From the NCBI RefSeq assembly GCF_007678255.1, contig NZ_VEED01000001.1, positions 682,001 to 746,000 of the forward strand: a DNA stretch of 64,000 nt. Direction: 5' to 3'. Source of the DNA: Bacillus sp. X1(2014) (GTDB taxonomy: Bacteria; Bacillota; Bacilli; Bacillales_B; DSM-18226). How positions within the stretch are numbered: the stretch's first letter is position 1; every line of letters starts with the position of its first letter. This document shows, piece after piece, positions 56,341-64,000 of the stretch. The position numbers and the translations under genes were made by a program. The notes beneath the pieces are model-generated. The model did not search any database, was not told the origin of the DNA, and worked only from the letters and a program-made list of their open reading frames with translations.

Positions 56341-56580
56341 ACAAGCTGCGTTGTTCGTAGTCATAATAAAGTTTTAACCTTTAAGCTGTAAAAGGGAGTT
56401 TAACCATTGGAACTGGAATGACAAGCCTCTGTCTATAAGACTTGGAGGACATGCAGGAAGGGTTTCTGAGAACACCCACTTTGAGGAGTGGTGGTTTAAA
56501 ACTTTCTTATATTAATACGGCAAATGCGGCTACATAGTATGTATTTCAAACCAGTTCCTTTTAGGAGCTGGTTTTTATTT
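56341..56580 (+). ncRNA. Probable structured noncoding RNA, family unconfirmed (6S-like possible)
   Basis: The 349-bp interval between the M24 peptidase and ald has no sensible frame but contains a strong secondary-structure pattern. A long closing helix pairs GCTGC (56345-56349) with GCGGC (56526-56530), CGTA (56356-56359) with TACG (56516-56519) and AAAGTTTTAACC (56368-56379) with GGTTTAAAACTTT (56493-56505). Inside are hairpins CCTTT...AAAGG, CATT...AATG, CCTC...GAGG, GGGT...ACCC and CCACT-TTGAGG-AGTGG. A promoter precedes it and a terminator (56548-56580) follows. No gene lies downstream on the same strand, so it is a stand-alone RNA rather than a riboswitch. Size and the single long closing helix suggest a 6S-type RNA, but that is a guess. 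Confidence 0.72.
56548..56580 (+). terminator. Terminator of the noncoding RNA
   Basis: AAACCAGTTCC-TTTTA-GGAGCTGGTTTTTATTTT. Confidence 0.92.
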
Positions 56581-56583
56581 TAT

Positions 56584-56626
56584 AAAAAAAGTAGAGAAGG
56601 AACATTCACATCCCTCCTCTTCGTAC
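56584..56626 (-). terminator. Terminator of ald
   Basis: On the minus strand AAGAGGAGG-GATGTGAATGTT-CCTTCTCTAC then T7; imperfect stem just after the ald stop. Confidence 0.7.
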
Positions 56627-56633
56627 TAAATTA

Positions 56634-57752
56634 TTATTTTTCCAGCAATGTTTTTGTATCTAAGAATTCCAGCCCATGTGCTTCTGCGACTGCTTGATAG
56701 GTTACGTAGCCGCCAAGTGTGTTGATTCCTTTTAACAATGCTTCATTGCTAAGACAAGCTTGTTTGTAGCCTTTGTTGGCAATGTGCACGGCATATGGAA
56801 CAGTTACATTTGTTAAGGCGATGGTAGAAGTCCTTGGGACCGCACCCGGCATGTTTGCAACTGCATAATGGACAACATCATGTTTCACATAGGTTGGATT
56901 ATCGTGCGTGGTAATCCGGTCAGTGGTTTCAAAAATCCCACCTTGATCAATTGCAATATCCACAACGACACTGCCTGGTTTCATCGATTGAATCATTTCT
57001 TCCGTTACGAGTTTCGGGGCTTTTGCTCCTGGAATTAGAACTGCGCCAATCACCAAATCTGAATCCTTCACTGCTTCAGCGATATTATAAGGATTGGAAA
57101 TAAGGGTCGTTACATCTGATCCAAAAATATCATCTAATTGACGAAGTCGATCCGGATTTAAATCAATAATGGTCACTTTGGCTCCCAAACCAATCGCCAT
57201 TTTAGCTGCATTCGTTCCAGCCACACCTCCGCCGATAATAGTAACCGTTCCTCTTTGAACCCCCGGGACACCAGATAGTAGAATTCCCTTTCCCCCATGA
57301 ACTTTTTCAAGAAATTGGGCTCCAATTTGAGGTGCCATTCTGCCAGCTACCTCACTCATCGGCGTTAACAACGGTAAACTTCTATTTGGTAACTGAACAG
57401 TCTCATAAGCGATGCCTATTACTTTATGATCAATTAATGCTTTTGTTAATTCTGGTTCAGGTGCAAGATGTAAATATGTAAATAAAATTAATCCTTCACG
57501 AAAGTATTTATATTCGCTTGGAAGCGGTTCTTTCACCTTCATCACCATTTCCATGGACCATGCTTCTTCTGCTGAATCTACTAATTTTGCACCTGCTGAT
57601 TCATAATCCTCATTTAAAAAACCAGATCCAAGCCCAGCTCCATTTTCAATAAAAACCTCATGACCAAACTTAACCAGGTTAACTACTCCAGCTGGTGTCA
57701 TGGCTACACGGTTTTCATTATTTTTGATTTCTTTAGGTACACCGATTCGCAT
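56634..57752 (-). CDS. ald: Alanine dehydrogenase
   Basis: The 372-aa NAD-dependent enzyme deaminates L-alanine to pyruvate and supports growth on alanine and sporulation. It starts [20 protein letters not shown], has the catalytic His/Lys region ([24 protein letters not shown]), [20 protein letters not shown] for NAD binding, and [15 protein letters not shown]. The ATG at 57752 follows GGAGG; the longer frame adds 14 residues unlike the family. Confidence 0.97.
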   Translation of the reverse strand: MRIGVPKEIKNNENRVAMTPAGVVNLVKFGHEVFIENGAGLGSGFLNEDYESAGAKLVDSAEEAWSMEMVMKVKEPLPSEYKYFREGLILFTYLHLAPEPELTKALIDHKVIGIAYETVQLPNRSLPLLTPMSEVAGRMAPQIGAQFLEKVHGGKGILLSGVPGVQRGTVTIIGGGVAGTNAAKMAIGLGAKVTIIDLNPDRLRQLDDIFGSDVTTLISNPYNIAEAVKDSDLVIGAVLIPGAKAPKLVTEEMIQSMKPGSVVVDIAIDQGGIFETTDRITTHDNPTYVKHDVVHYAVANMPGAVPRTSTIALTNVTVPYAVHIANKGYKQACLSNEALLKGINTLGGYVTYQAVAEAHGLEFLDTKTLLEK

Positions 57753-57882
57753 GTGTTTACCTCCAAATAAATTCAAATTAGTAAAATTAACCAAGGCAGT
57801 TTTATTATAACCTTTTTCCCAAGTAAGATGTACCCTTGTTGTGTTTAACTAAATACATTTGATTTCGACAAAAAATAAAGCA

Positions 57883-57908
57883 AAAGCCTTGCCAAATGGC
57901 AAAGCTTT
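57883..57908 (-). terminator. Terminator of the Gly/Tyr/Pro-rich protein gene
   Basis: On the minus strand AGCTTTGCC-ATTT-GGCAAGGCT followed by TTTGCTTTATTTTTT; the other strand has T7 after the stem. Confidence 0.75.
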
Positions 57909-57915
57909 TTTTCCA

Positions 57916-58296
57916 TTAATACCAAGGATAATAAGGGTATGGGTATGGGTATGGGTATGGTGGATAGTAAGGATATCCGTATCCGTATCCCCAACCTGGG
58001 GTTAATAAGGCACCTGCTGCTAACCCCGTTAAGAATGGGAACCCAAAACCAAAGCCAAATGGTCGGCCAAAGCCAAAACCAAATGGTCGGCCAAAACCAA
58101 ATCCAAAGCCTGGGCGTCCAAAACCACCAAATCCAAATCCTGGACGGCCAAAACCGCCAAATCCAAAGCCCGGACGGCCAAAACCACCAAAGTGGCCAAA
58201 TCCTCCGTGGAATCCATGTATCCTTTCATCTGCCGGATCCACCATATTATAGTTCACATCTACGTTATTGGGCGTTACATACATTTCTGTACTCAT
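57916..58296 (-). CDS. Gly/Phe/Pro/Tyr-rich low-complexity repeat protein
   Basis: The 126-aa protein begins MSTEMYVTPNNVDVNYNM (ATG at 58296, AGGAGG upstream). It continues with three copies of the 10-aa unit GGFGRPGFGF (30-bp DNA repeats), two copies of GFGRPFGF, a short hydrophobic stretch (FPFLTGLAAGALLTPG) and a C-terminal YPYPYP tract ending YYPWY. Such compositions occur in spore coat and exosporium proteins, but this is an inference. I do not recognise a named family. Confidence 0.8.
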   Translation of the reverse strand: MSTEMYVTPNNVDVNYNMVDPADERIHGFHGGFGHFGGFGRPGFGFGGFGRPGFGFGGFGRPGFGFGFGRPFGFGFGRPFGFGFGFPFLTGLAAGALLTPGWGYGYGYPYYPPYPYPYPYPYYPWY

Positions 58297-58403
58297 GTTT
58301 CTCCTCCTCATTTTATTAATAGACACACTAAAGAATATGCATAAGTAAATGCACATTCTTGGGTATTGGCCCTTATTTACAAAAAATCCATGTCATTTGT
58401 CCA

Positions 58404-58436
58404 CAAAAAAAAGACTATCCATATAAGGACAGCCCC
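58404..58436 (-). terminator. Terminator of the 52/53-aa ORF
   Basis: On the minus strand GGCTGTCC-TTATAT-GGATAGTC followed by T8. Confidence 0.82.
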
Positions 58437-58454
58437 TCCATACCATCAACAAAA

Positions 58455-58616
58455 TTAGCTCTCGGTTCCAGCAAAATCGGCACTATCAGCAATTGCTGTG
58501 CCTTCGCCAATAAATCCACTATTATATGAATCCATAATTTGCTGGCTTACTTCATTGGTCCCATGCTCATTAAATTCAAATACAAACTTTTTGTTTTGTT
58601 CATTTTTTCCCATCAT
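58455..58616 (-). CDS. Small acidic protein of unknown function (53 aa)
   Basis: A short frame with tandem ATG codons, MMGKNEQNKKFVFEFNEHGT at its start and AIADSADFAGTES at its end. AAAGGAGAT lies 4 bp before the first ATG and 7 bp before the second (58613), and a terminator follows, so it is very probably a real gene. It has no cysteine, membrane helix or known motif. Gene neighbours suggest nothing specific. Confidence 0.75.
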   Translation of the reverse strand: MMGKNEQNKKFVFEFNEHGTNEVSQQIMDSYNSGFIGEGTAIADSADFAGTES

Positions 58617-58719
58617 TCAAATCTCCTTTCCATTGAAGGTTACCTCTATATTGTTCGAAAAGTTGCAACAGTTATTCCTTGTTAAATAATGTATAATTTA
58701 AGTAAGGAGATGATTAATC

Positions 58720-59172
58720 ATGGGACTTAAATATAGAAATATTTTAGTCGCTATTGATGGTTCAAAAGAAGCTGATTGGGCTTTTAAAAAAGGGATTGAA
58801 ATGGCCAAGAGAAATGATGCCACCCTATTATTAGTCCACGTTATTGACACTAGAACATTTGCATTAATTGAGGCTTATGATACGGTTATTGGAGTTCGAG
58901 CAGAAGAACTGGCAAAAGAAATGCTTGAAAATTACCGAAAGCAAGCCGAGGATGCAGGCTTAACTAACGTGCAATATGAAATTGATTATGGTTCTCCCAA
59001 AATACGTATACCTAGAGATTTAGCTAAAAAACACGAAGTAGATTTGATTATCTGCGGTGCAACTGGATTAAATGTTGTCGAGAGGTTTTTTATCGGCAGC
59101 GTTTCTGAACATATTACTCGTTATGCACATTGTGATGTTCTTGTTATTCGCACAGAAAAAGATATAGCCTAA
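58720..59172 (+). CDS. Universal stress protein (UspA family)
   Basis: The 150-aa protein has the Usp fold with an ATP-binding signature: ILVAIDGSKEADWAF, LLVHVID and CGATGLNVVERFFIGSVSEHI (G-2x-G-9x-G-S type). Cytosolic; role unspecified. AAGGAG lies nine bases before the ATG, and a TATAAT element precedes it at about 58691. Confidence 0.93.
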   Translation: MGLKYRNILVAIDGSKEADWAFKKGIEMAKRNDATLLLVHVIDTRTFALIEAYDTVIGVRAEELAKEMLENYRKQAEDAGLTNVQYEIDYGSPKIRIPRDLAKKHEVDLIICGATGLNVVERFFIGSVSEHITRYAHCDVLVIRTEKDIA

Positions 59173-59178
59173 GATAGA

Positions 59179-59221
59179 GTCGAAAAGCACGCAGCTGATT
59201 TTAAGCTTCGTGCTTTCTTTA
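59179..59221 (+). terminator. Terminator of the universal stress protein gene
   Basis: AAAGCACG and CGTGCTTT pair around an 18-nt loop containing an inner AGCT...AGCT pairing; CTTT follows. Confidence 0.7.
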
Positions 59222-59240
59222 CAAATTTAAAAAAATAGGT

Positions 59241-59269
59241 TTGTAGTGAATGAGTTGTAAATGTATAGT
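59241..59269 (+). promoter_or_regulatory. Putative promoter of the 104-aa ORF
   Basis: TTGTAG (59241-59246), 17-bp spacer, TATAGT (59264-59269). Confidence 0.6.
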
Positions 59270-59306
59270 AAAATAAAATGTAGTCAATCGGATTGGAGGC
59301 AATCGT

Positions 59307-59621
59307 ATGGAAGAATATTTTTCTTTTGATCATCGCCTTGGGATTCCAGTGCCCGAATTAACTTTGGAATGGGACCAATACAGCGAGGAAACACAACAAA
59401 AGATTCTCTTTTACTGGGAACAAGTCCGCGGTTCGATTCCAGACCGGATTAGTGAAATTGAAACCGAAATTAATTTGAAACAAGCACTTCTCTCCAATGA
59501 AAGTAATTTTCCTCGTTCATGTCAACTGAATACGGAAATTGCGGAACTCGCTTCCATTATTAATGATTTATGGCTATGGTACCGAGCAAACGAAGTTCTT
59601 TCAACAAAAGTCCATCAATAG
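59307..59621 (+). CDS. Conserved-looking helical protein of unknown function (104 aa)
   Basis: The soluble 104-aa protein begins MEEYFSFDHRLGIPVPELTL and is mostly charged helix (RISEIETEINLKQALLSNES), ending with a Trp-rich helix (DLWLWYRANEVLS). GGAGG precedes the ATG by eight bases; a promoter and terminator bracket it. I do not recognise the family and see no active-site motif. Confidence 0.8.
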   Translation: MEEYFSFDHRLGIPVPELTLEWDQYSEETQQKILFYWEQVRGSIPDRISEIETEINLKQALLSNESNFPRSCQLNTEIAELASIINDLWLWYRANEVLSTKVHQ

Positions 59622-59656
59622 AAAACTCCCTTTTCATCGAAAAAGGGAGTTTTCTC
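59620..59656. terminator. Bidirectional terminator between the 104-aa ORF and moaB
   Basis: GAAAACTCCCTTTT-TCATCG-AAAAAGGGAGTTTTC; it starts at the stop codon. Confidence 0.93.
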
Positions 59657-59659
59657 TAT

Positions 59660-60172
59660 TTATAGGTCTTTTTGTATTTCTCTTACTACATGCCCTAGTT
59701 CAGGCAGAATTAACTTATTCATTGCGAGCTTTACAGCGCCTGTAGAGCCCGGGGTAGAGAATATTGCTTTATTTTTTACCACCCCAGCTATGGCCCTTGA
59801 AAGAATGGCTGCAGAACCAATATCTTCTTGAAAACTCAACATCCGGAATATTTCACCAAAACCGACAATCTCTTTATCAAGTAATTTTTCTATCGTCTCA
59901 ATAGTTACGTCACGCTTGGCAATCCCCGTTCCGCCATTTGTTAAAATGACATCAATTTCTCCCCTTGCACATCCTTTAACGATTTCATCTTGTATGGGCT
60001 CTGCTTCATCTTTTACAATGACGTAATCAACAATCTTGTGCCCTGCATGTTCGAGCAAGTCGATCATTAACTTTCCACTTTTATCTGTTTCCTTCGTTCG
60101 TGTATCACTAACTGTTATAACTTTGCAATGAATTATTCTAGGTGCGGCCTTTTTATGTTCTTGAGTACTCAT
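59660..60172 (-). CDS. moaB: Molybdenum cofactor biosynthesis protein MoaB
   Basis: The 170-aa MogA/MoaB-family protein adenylylates molybdopterin during molybdenum cofactor synthesis. Motifs: VITVSDTRTKETDKSG, ILTNGGTGIAKRDVTIE and IFSTPGSTGAVKLAMNKLI. Its ATG overlaps the stop of the EcsC-family gene (ATGA), so they are coupled. No other moa genes are in the window. Confidence 0.95.
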   Translation of the reverse strand: MSTQEHKKAAPRIIHCKVITVSDTRTKETDKSGKLMIDLLEHAGHKIVDYVIVKDEAEPIQDEIVKGCARGEIDVILTNGGTGIAKRDVTIETIEKLLDKEIVGFGEIFRMLSFQEDIGSAAILSRAIAGVVKNKAIFSTPGSTGAVKLAMNKLILPELGHVVREIQKDL

Positions 60173-61011
60173 CCCATTAACTCCTCTTTTTCACGTAGGT
60201 AACGAAGTTGATAATATTTATGAGCTACGTCCGTTACTTTTCTAGTTAACTGATAATTAGCACCAGCACCAATGGCCATGCTGACTAGCGGTATTCCTTG
60301 AATCGTTTTTTTTCTAAACAGCGCTATGACCAGCGCCTTCATAAGTTGTTGAACCGGTTGTTCAAGCCAGGTGATATCAGTTATTTCTTCATTTCCTTCA
60401 TAAAAATAATAGTCTTCTTGCGCCTCTAATTCTTCCATCAGGGAAGTCCAGCCTGCTCTTTGCAGTCTTGGGGGTAATGTAGCCGTGTGAAAGACTTTTA
60501 GAGAGGTCATCATTTCAAATGGGGTATTAACTTCCACCCCGTAAGTCATCGCTATTAATTGGACTACCCTTAAATTAATCACTGCTATCGCTGGTATATC
60601 TGTGCTTAATAGCAGCGGACCACCAGTCCCGGCTAATCCCCCTTGCGCAAAGGAATAAAGACGATGACGGGCAATTTGCTGCTCAGCAATATATTGTAAT
60701 TGTTCAATGCTTAATTTTTTTAGATCTTCAATTGTTTCTAGATCCTTATGAAAGATTCTCCCCGATGAAAGAATTCTATCCTTTGCATCCATTTGCAGTT
60801 GAGAGCCTTGGATTATGCTATGTAAATGAAACAGCCAGCTATCGATTACCGAAAAGAATTGGCTTTGAACCTTATCAGGCAATAATGAGAATGATTGTTG
60901 CAGAAATTTTTCATAGGTTAATTGGAAATCATTCGGCTCGAATTCAAATAAATTTCTTTCCCAATCCTGTATTTCATTCAAGACCATTTCTTCACGGTCT
61001 GTTAATGGCAT
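60169..61011 (-). CDS. EcsC-family protein
   Basis: From the ATG at 61011 (GGAGG seven bases upstream) the protein is 280 aa. It carries the EcsC-domain features: FAQGGLAGTGGPLLLSTDIP, AVINLRVVQLIAMTYG and, near the C-terminus, IPLVSMAIGAGANYQLTRKV. EcsC proteins are membrane-associated and of unclear biochemical function. It is cotranscribed with moaB. Confidence 0.88.
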   Translation of the reverse strand: MPLTDREEMVLNEIQDWERNLFEFEPNDFQLTYEKFLQQSFSLLPDKVQSQFFSVIDSWLFHLHSIIQGSQLQMDAKDRILSSGRIFHKDLETIEDLKKLSIEQLQYIAEQQIARHRLYSFAQGGLAGTGGPLLLSTDIPAIAVINLRVVQLIAMTYGVEVNTPFEMMTSLKVFHTATLPPRLQRAGWTSLMEELEAQEDYYFYEGNEEITDITWLEQPVQQLMKALVIALFRKKTIQGIPLVSMAIGAGANYQLTRKVTDVAHKYYQLRYLREKEELMG

Positions 61012-61078
61012 GTTTGATTCCTCCCACGGCAAGGCTTTCTTTTTCAAGTATATCATAAAGAATTACCTTGATAAAAAG

Positions 61079-61115
61079 ACAAAAGGCAAAAGCTATGCCC
61101 TAGCTTTTGCCTTTT
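61079..61115 (-). terminator. Terminator, probably originally that of ackA
   Basis: AAAAGGCAAAAGCTA-GGGCAT-AGCTTTTGCCTTTT on the minus strand, then GTCTTTTT. It is now about 200 bp from the ackA stop because a MITE lies between. Confidence 0.85.
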
Positions 61116-61122
61116 AAATATT

Positions 61123-61305
61123 GGCTGTGTCAAACGTGTCTGTTAATTTCCGTTCCAGGCACTTCGCTTTCCGCGGGCGTGCCGGGGAGCCTCCTCGTCG
61201 CTTTGCTCCTGCGGGGTCTCCCCTGCCCCGTACTCCCGCAGGAGTCTTCGTGCCTTCCACTCCAATTAACAGAGTGCCAAAATCACATTAACCTTTAACA
61301 CAGCC
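61123..61305. mobile_element. 183-bp MITE with terminal inverted repeats and 8-bp target duplication
   Basis: Left end GGCTGTGTCAAA and right end TTTAACACAGCC are inverted repeats with one mismatch. Identical 8-bp TAAATATT flanks lie at 61115-61122 and 61306-61313. The GC-rich interior (CTTCGCTTTCCGCGGGCGTG; CTGCGGGG; CCCGCAGGAG) contrasts with its surroundings and can fold on itself. There is no transposase frame, so it must be mobilised in trans. Confidence 0.93.
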
Positions 61306-61318
61306 TAAATATTATCGA

Positions 61319-62512
61319 TTAATGAATGTCACTAAGACGTACAACGTCGCGGGCAATCATTACCTCTTCGTTTGTTGGGATGATTAATACTTTTACTGGT
61401 GAGTGTGGGTAGTTAATAAATGCTTCTTCGCCTCTTACTTTGTTAAGAGCTGGATCCCAATAAACACCCATAAATTCTAGACCTCTTAAAACATTTTCCC
61501 TAATAGTGTCACTATTTTCCCCAATTCCTGCTGTGAAAATAATAGCATCGACACCGTTCATTCGTGAAGCATAAGAACCGATGTATTTATGAATTCGGTT
61601 AGCAAAAACATCCAAGGCAAGCTTCGCGCGCTCATTGCCTTTTTTCGCTTCAATTTCAATATCCCGTAAATCACTTGAGAAACCGGACATAGCCAGCATA
61701 CCACTCTTTTTATTAAGTACATCAAGTACTTCCTCAGCCGTTTTATTGGTTTTTTCCATAATATACGGAATCAATGCTGGGTCAATATTACCTGAACGAG
61801 TACCCATGGTCACCCCGGCAAGTGGTGTAAAGCCCATGGATGTGTCAATTGACATACCGCCTTCAATTGCTGCAATACTTGCACCGTTTCCTAAATGACA
61901 AGAAATTAGACGTAATTGTTCAACAGGTCTGCCTAGAAGTTCTGCTGCACGTTGTGAAACATATTTATGAGAAGTTCCATGGAAACCATACTTACGAATA
62001 CCATACTTTTCGTAATACTCCATTGGTAAGCTGTATAGGTAAGAGCTTTCTGGCATCGTTTGGTGGAATGCCGTGTCAAATACAGCTACTGCTGGAACAT
62101 TAGGTAATACGCTCATGAAAGCTTTGATTCCAGTTAAATTTGCTGGGTTATGCAATGGCGCAAGTTCAGATAATTCTTCAATTTTATTTAACACTTGGTC
62201 AGTGATCAGCACAGAATCGGTAAATGTTTCTCCACCATGAACAACACGGTGTCCAATTCCAACAATCTCATTAAGAGATTTAATAATTCCTAAAGTCGTT
62301 AATTTATCTAAAAGCATTTTTACAGCGACTTCATGATCAGGAATATCAATTATTTCTTGAATTTTTTCACCTTTAACCGTTATATTAAAAATTGAATCAT
62401 TTAAACCGATTCTTTCGATTAATCCTTTTGTAATGACATCTTCACTTGGCATTTCAAACAATTGAAACTTTAAGGAAGAACTCCCCGCATTAATTGCAAT
62501 AATTTTTGACAT
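61319..62512 (-). CDS. ackA: Acetate kinase
   Basis: The 397-aa ASKHA-fold enzyme interconverts acetyl phosphate and acetate with ATP formation. Motifs: [54 protein letters not shown] and [12 protein letters not shown] at 62512 has GGAG upstream. A cre-like site lies about 140 bp upstream, in keeping with CcpA activation of ackA in B. subtilis. Confidence 0.97.
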   Translation of the reverse strand: MSKIIAINAGSSSLKFQLFEMPSEDVITKGLIERIGLNDSIFNITVKGEKIQEIIDIPDHEVAVKMLLDKLTTLGIIKSLNEIVGIGHRVVHGGETFTDSVLITDQVLNKIEELSELAPLHNPANLTGIKAFMSVLPNVPAVAVFDTAFHQTMPESSYLYSLPMEYYEKYGIRKYGFHGTSHKYVSQRAAELLGRPVEQLRLISCHLGNGASIAAIEGGMSIDTSMGFTPLAGVTMGTRSGNIDPALIPYIMEKTNKTAEEVLDVLNKKSGMLAMSGFSSDLRDIEIEAKKGNERAKLALDVFANRIHKYIGSYASRMNGVDAIIFTAGIGENSDTIRENVLRGLEFMGVYWDPALNKVRGEEAFINYPHSPVKVLIIPTNEEVMIARDVVRLSDIH

Positions 62513-62653
62513 ATCGTTACCGCTCCTTTTATATAACAACACTGGTTTGGCATTTTTTTGAGTAGTACAACATTATTTTGCTCAAACCACTCTTGATTAT
62601 TTCCATCCTTAATTGAATCATTGTGTATATTATATTTCAAGGCAAATTTCTCA

Positions 62654-62667
62654 TGGCAGCGATTACA
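62654..62667 (-). promoter_or_regulatory. cre-like site upstream of ackA
   Basis: TGGCAGCGATTACA (plus strand) matches TGWAANCGNTNWCA except at positions 3 and 4. It precedes possible -10 elements; a perfect TATAAT lies at 62634-62629 on the minus strand, without a clear -35. Confidence 0.5.
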
Positions 62668-62712
62668 TTACAAATGAAAATGTATTCTGATATTTCTTAT
62701 TTTACTATATTA

Positions 62713-62757
62713 AAACAAAGGATGAACCTAGAGAAAAATCTCGGTTCATCCTTTGTT
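62713..62757 (-). terminator. Terminator overlapping the end of ytxK
   Basis: On the minus strand GAACAAAGGATGAACC pairs with GGTTCATCCTTTGTT, followed by TTAATA. The ytxK stop codon (TGA at 62748-62746) lies inside the left arm. Confidence 0.9.
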
Positions 62758-63729
62758 CTCTTGAAACCATTTATCCATTTGGAATAGTATTTTGTCCATC
62801 TCTACTGCACTAGAAAGGGTAGGTAATTCGACAAGCAATGCCTGCTTAGGAGGCTTTACTCCTTCTCCTTTTTTTTGCAAGATGATGATACTTTTCGCTG
62901 AACTTTTATTTTTAAACATACTTATTGGCAATTGGAGCAATCCTTGAACAATAACTTGCTCTTTAAAAAATTCATGTAATTGTGGTGCTTGCTCACTTTC
63001 AAATAATCCATTAGGAATAAGAAAGAATAAATACCCGCCTGGCACTGTATGACGGACACTTTGTTCCATGAATAGATGATGAGAGTAAGTATGCCCTTCA
63101 CTTACACTGACTTGATAATCTGCAGCTCTGACATCATTTGGATAAAAGCCTACAGGCAAATCTGCGATTACTGCATCAACAGGGTCAATAAACATCGGCT
63201 CCAGACTGTCTTGATTGAAGAGTTGAATAGGATGAGCTTGTAAATTGGCATTAACATAGGCAAGCTTAATAAGAAGGTCATCAATCTCAACGCCGACAGA
63301 ATCAATTTTTCTTTGAAGGTGATTTAAAACAGTTGTTAACAAATTTCCCGTCCCCACTGCTGGGTCAAGCAAGCGGAAATTTGACTGTTTCATAAATCTT
63401 TCCACTAAATAGCCAATAAGTATCCCAACAGAATCAGGTGTCATTTGATGGTTCGGTTGAACACTATCGTTCATCCCTTTTAAAATAGCCAGCTGATAAG
63501 CTTTCCGAATTTCATCGTTTGAAAACTTTTCTAAATCAATCTGTCCATACTGTTTCTTCATTCTTTTTTCTGTTAGTTCGCTGACCTCATCTTGCAGGAT
63601 AGAGCCTTGGAATAAATTCTCTCCTGTCTCAGCGAGTGCCTCTAAATATGTACAGTTTAATTCTTCCTGCAAAAGAAGTGCAGTTTCATTAAATAACGTA
63701 AACAGTTGTTCCACTGGAGAAACTTTCAT
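62746..63729 (-). CDS. ytxK: Class I SAM-dependent methyltransferase YtxK
   Basis: The 327-aa protein resembles adenine-specific DNA methyltransferases: SAM-binding LDPAVGTGNLL, then ADLPVGFYP where N6-methyltransferases have the catalytic NPPF/Y. The altered motif makes DNA adenine methylation uncertain. ATG at 63729 with GGGG upstream gives the B. subtilis YtxK length. It lies between ackA and tpx, as in B. subtilis. Confidence 0.92.
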   Translation of the reverse strand: MKVSPVEQLFTLFNETALLLQEELNCTYLEALAETGENLFQGSILQDEVSELTEKRMKKQYGQIDLEKFSNDEIRKAYQLAILKGMNDSVQPNHQMTPDSVGILIGYLVERFMKQSNFRLLDPAVGTGNLLTTVLNHLQRKIDSVGVEIDDLLIKLAYVNANLQAHPIQLFNQDSLEPMFIDPVDAVIADLPVGFYPNDVRAADYQVSVSEGHTYSHHLFMEQSVRHTVPGGYLFFLIPNGLFESEQAPQLHEFFKEQVIVQGLLQLPISMFKNKSSAKSIIILQKKGEGVKPPKQALLVELPTLSSAVEMDKILFQMDKWFQENKG

Positions 63730-63801
63730 TTGATCCCCGCCCTCATTAATTTCCTTATTCATTTTAATGAGTATCGACATATTATACAAGTTTTAAGCAT
63801 A

Positions 63802-63836
63802 GAAAAAGGCCCTGCTTATGCAGAGGCCTTCTTATT
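63802..63836 (-). terminator. Terminator of tpx
   Basis: On the minus strand AAGGCCT-CTGCATAAGCA-GGGCCTTTTTC. Confidence 0.85.
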
Positions 63837-63843
63837 CATTATT

Positions 63844-64000
63844 TTACTTTGCCGCCTTAGCTGCTTCAAGTGCTGCTTCGTAATTAGGGTGGTTTGTTGC
63901 TTCACTTACATATTCAACATATGTAACTGTATCGTTAGAATCAACAACAAATACGGCACGTGCTAGTAGTCTTAATTCTTGGATAGCAACTCCAAATGCT
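63844..64000 (-). CDS. tpx: Thiol peroxidase, C-terminal part (runs off the window)
   Basis: The minus-strand frame from the edge reads [20 protein letters not shown] and then [20 protein letters not shown], ending TAA at 63846-63844. This is the C-terminus of Tpx (the [12 protein letters not shown] and EATNxPNYEAAL segments are characteristic). The catalytic cysteines lie outside the window. Position after ytxK agrees with B. subtilis. Confidence 0.93.
   Translation of the reverse strand, partial: AFGVAIQELRLLARAVFVVDSNDTVTYVEYVSEATNHPNYEAALEAAKAAK

Noticed and set aside
57939..58319. 126-aa plus-strand ORF opposite the Gly-rich gene
   Set aside because: It is the antisense of the repetitive coding region, with low-complexity Q/N runs and no independent start signals.
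62746..63729. YtxK as an active restriction-modification adenine methyltransferase
   Set aside because: The catalytic (N/D)PP(Y/F) position reads DLPVGF and no restriction or specificity gene lies nearby; the conserved ackA-ytxK-tpx synteny argues for a housekeeping gene.

Overview
The window is a low-GC Gram-positive, endospore-forming chromosome segment. Gene order and proteins match the Bacillus subtilis pheST-thrS-dnaBI-polA-phoPR-citZ/icd/mdh-pyk/pfkA-accDA-dnaE-ackA-tpx region. I infer a Bacillaceae species outside the B. subtilis group (Neobacillus- or Mesobacillus-like), because several insertions are absent from B. subtilis: a pterin dehydratase, two NERD genes, a gerBAC operon, a GntR regulator between malic enzyme and accD, and many short repeats. 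Most genes lie on the minus strand.

Layout. 1-8.4 kb: tail of an upstream gene, pterin dehydratase, a frameshifted NERD gene, pheST behind a T-box, an rRNA methyltransferase, sspI and an M42 peptidase. 8.6-13.6 kb: spore germinant receptor operon in B-A-C order plus a small two-TM protein, then dUTPase and ysdA. 13.8-22.3 kb: rplT-rpmI-infC (ATT start, attenuated leader), thrS behind a second T-box, ytxC, dnaI, dnaB, nrdR. 22.3-31.3 kb: speD, gapB, coaE, ytaF, mutM, polA, phoR, phoP. 31.4-44.4 kb: second NERD gene with a 53-bp tandem array, MaoC-type dehydratase, mdh-icd-citZ, ytwI, ytvI, fxsA, pyk-pfkA, accA-accD. 44.5-56.3 kb: GntR regulator, NADP malic enzyme, dnaE, ytrHI, nrnA, ytpI, ytoI, ytkL, an M24 peptidase. 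56.3-64 kb: a probable structured noncoding RNA, ald, a Gly/Tyr/Pro-rich protein, a universal stress protein, moaB, an EcsC-family protein, a MITE, ackA, ytxK and the end of tpx.

The conserved genes cover translation (pheST, thrS, infC operon), replication (dnaB, dnaI, polA, dnaE) and central carbon metabolism linked to fatty-acid synthesis (pfkA, pyk, citZ, icd, mdh, malic enzyme, accDA, ackA, gapB). Sporulation and germination genes are scattered among them.

The signals most worth following are: (1) identical GTGGTCAGACCAC dyads upstream of accD and of the malic enzyme-GntR pair, suggesting an undescribed local regulon; (2) tandem repeat arrays directly downstream of both NERD nuclease-like genes, one of which belongs to a 21-bp repeat family that recurs at 7.1 kb; (3) an orphan ~200-nt structured RNA with its own promoter and terminator at 56.3 kb; (4) a PhoR kinase lacking its extracytoplasmic sensor domain; (5) short mobile or repeat elements sitting between stop codons and terminators. 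All calls were made by reading the sequence, without database searches.
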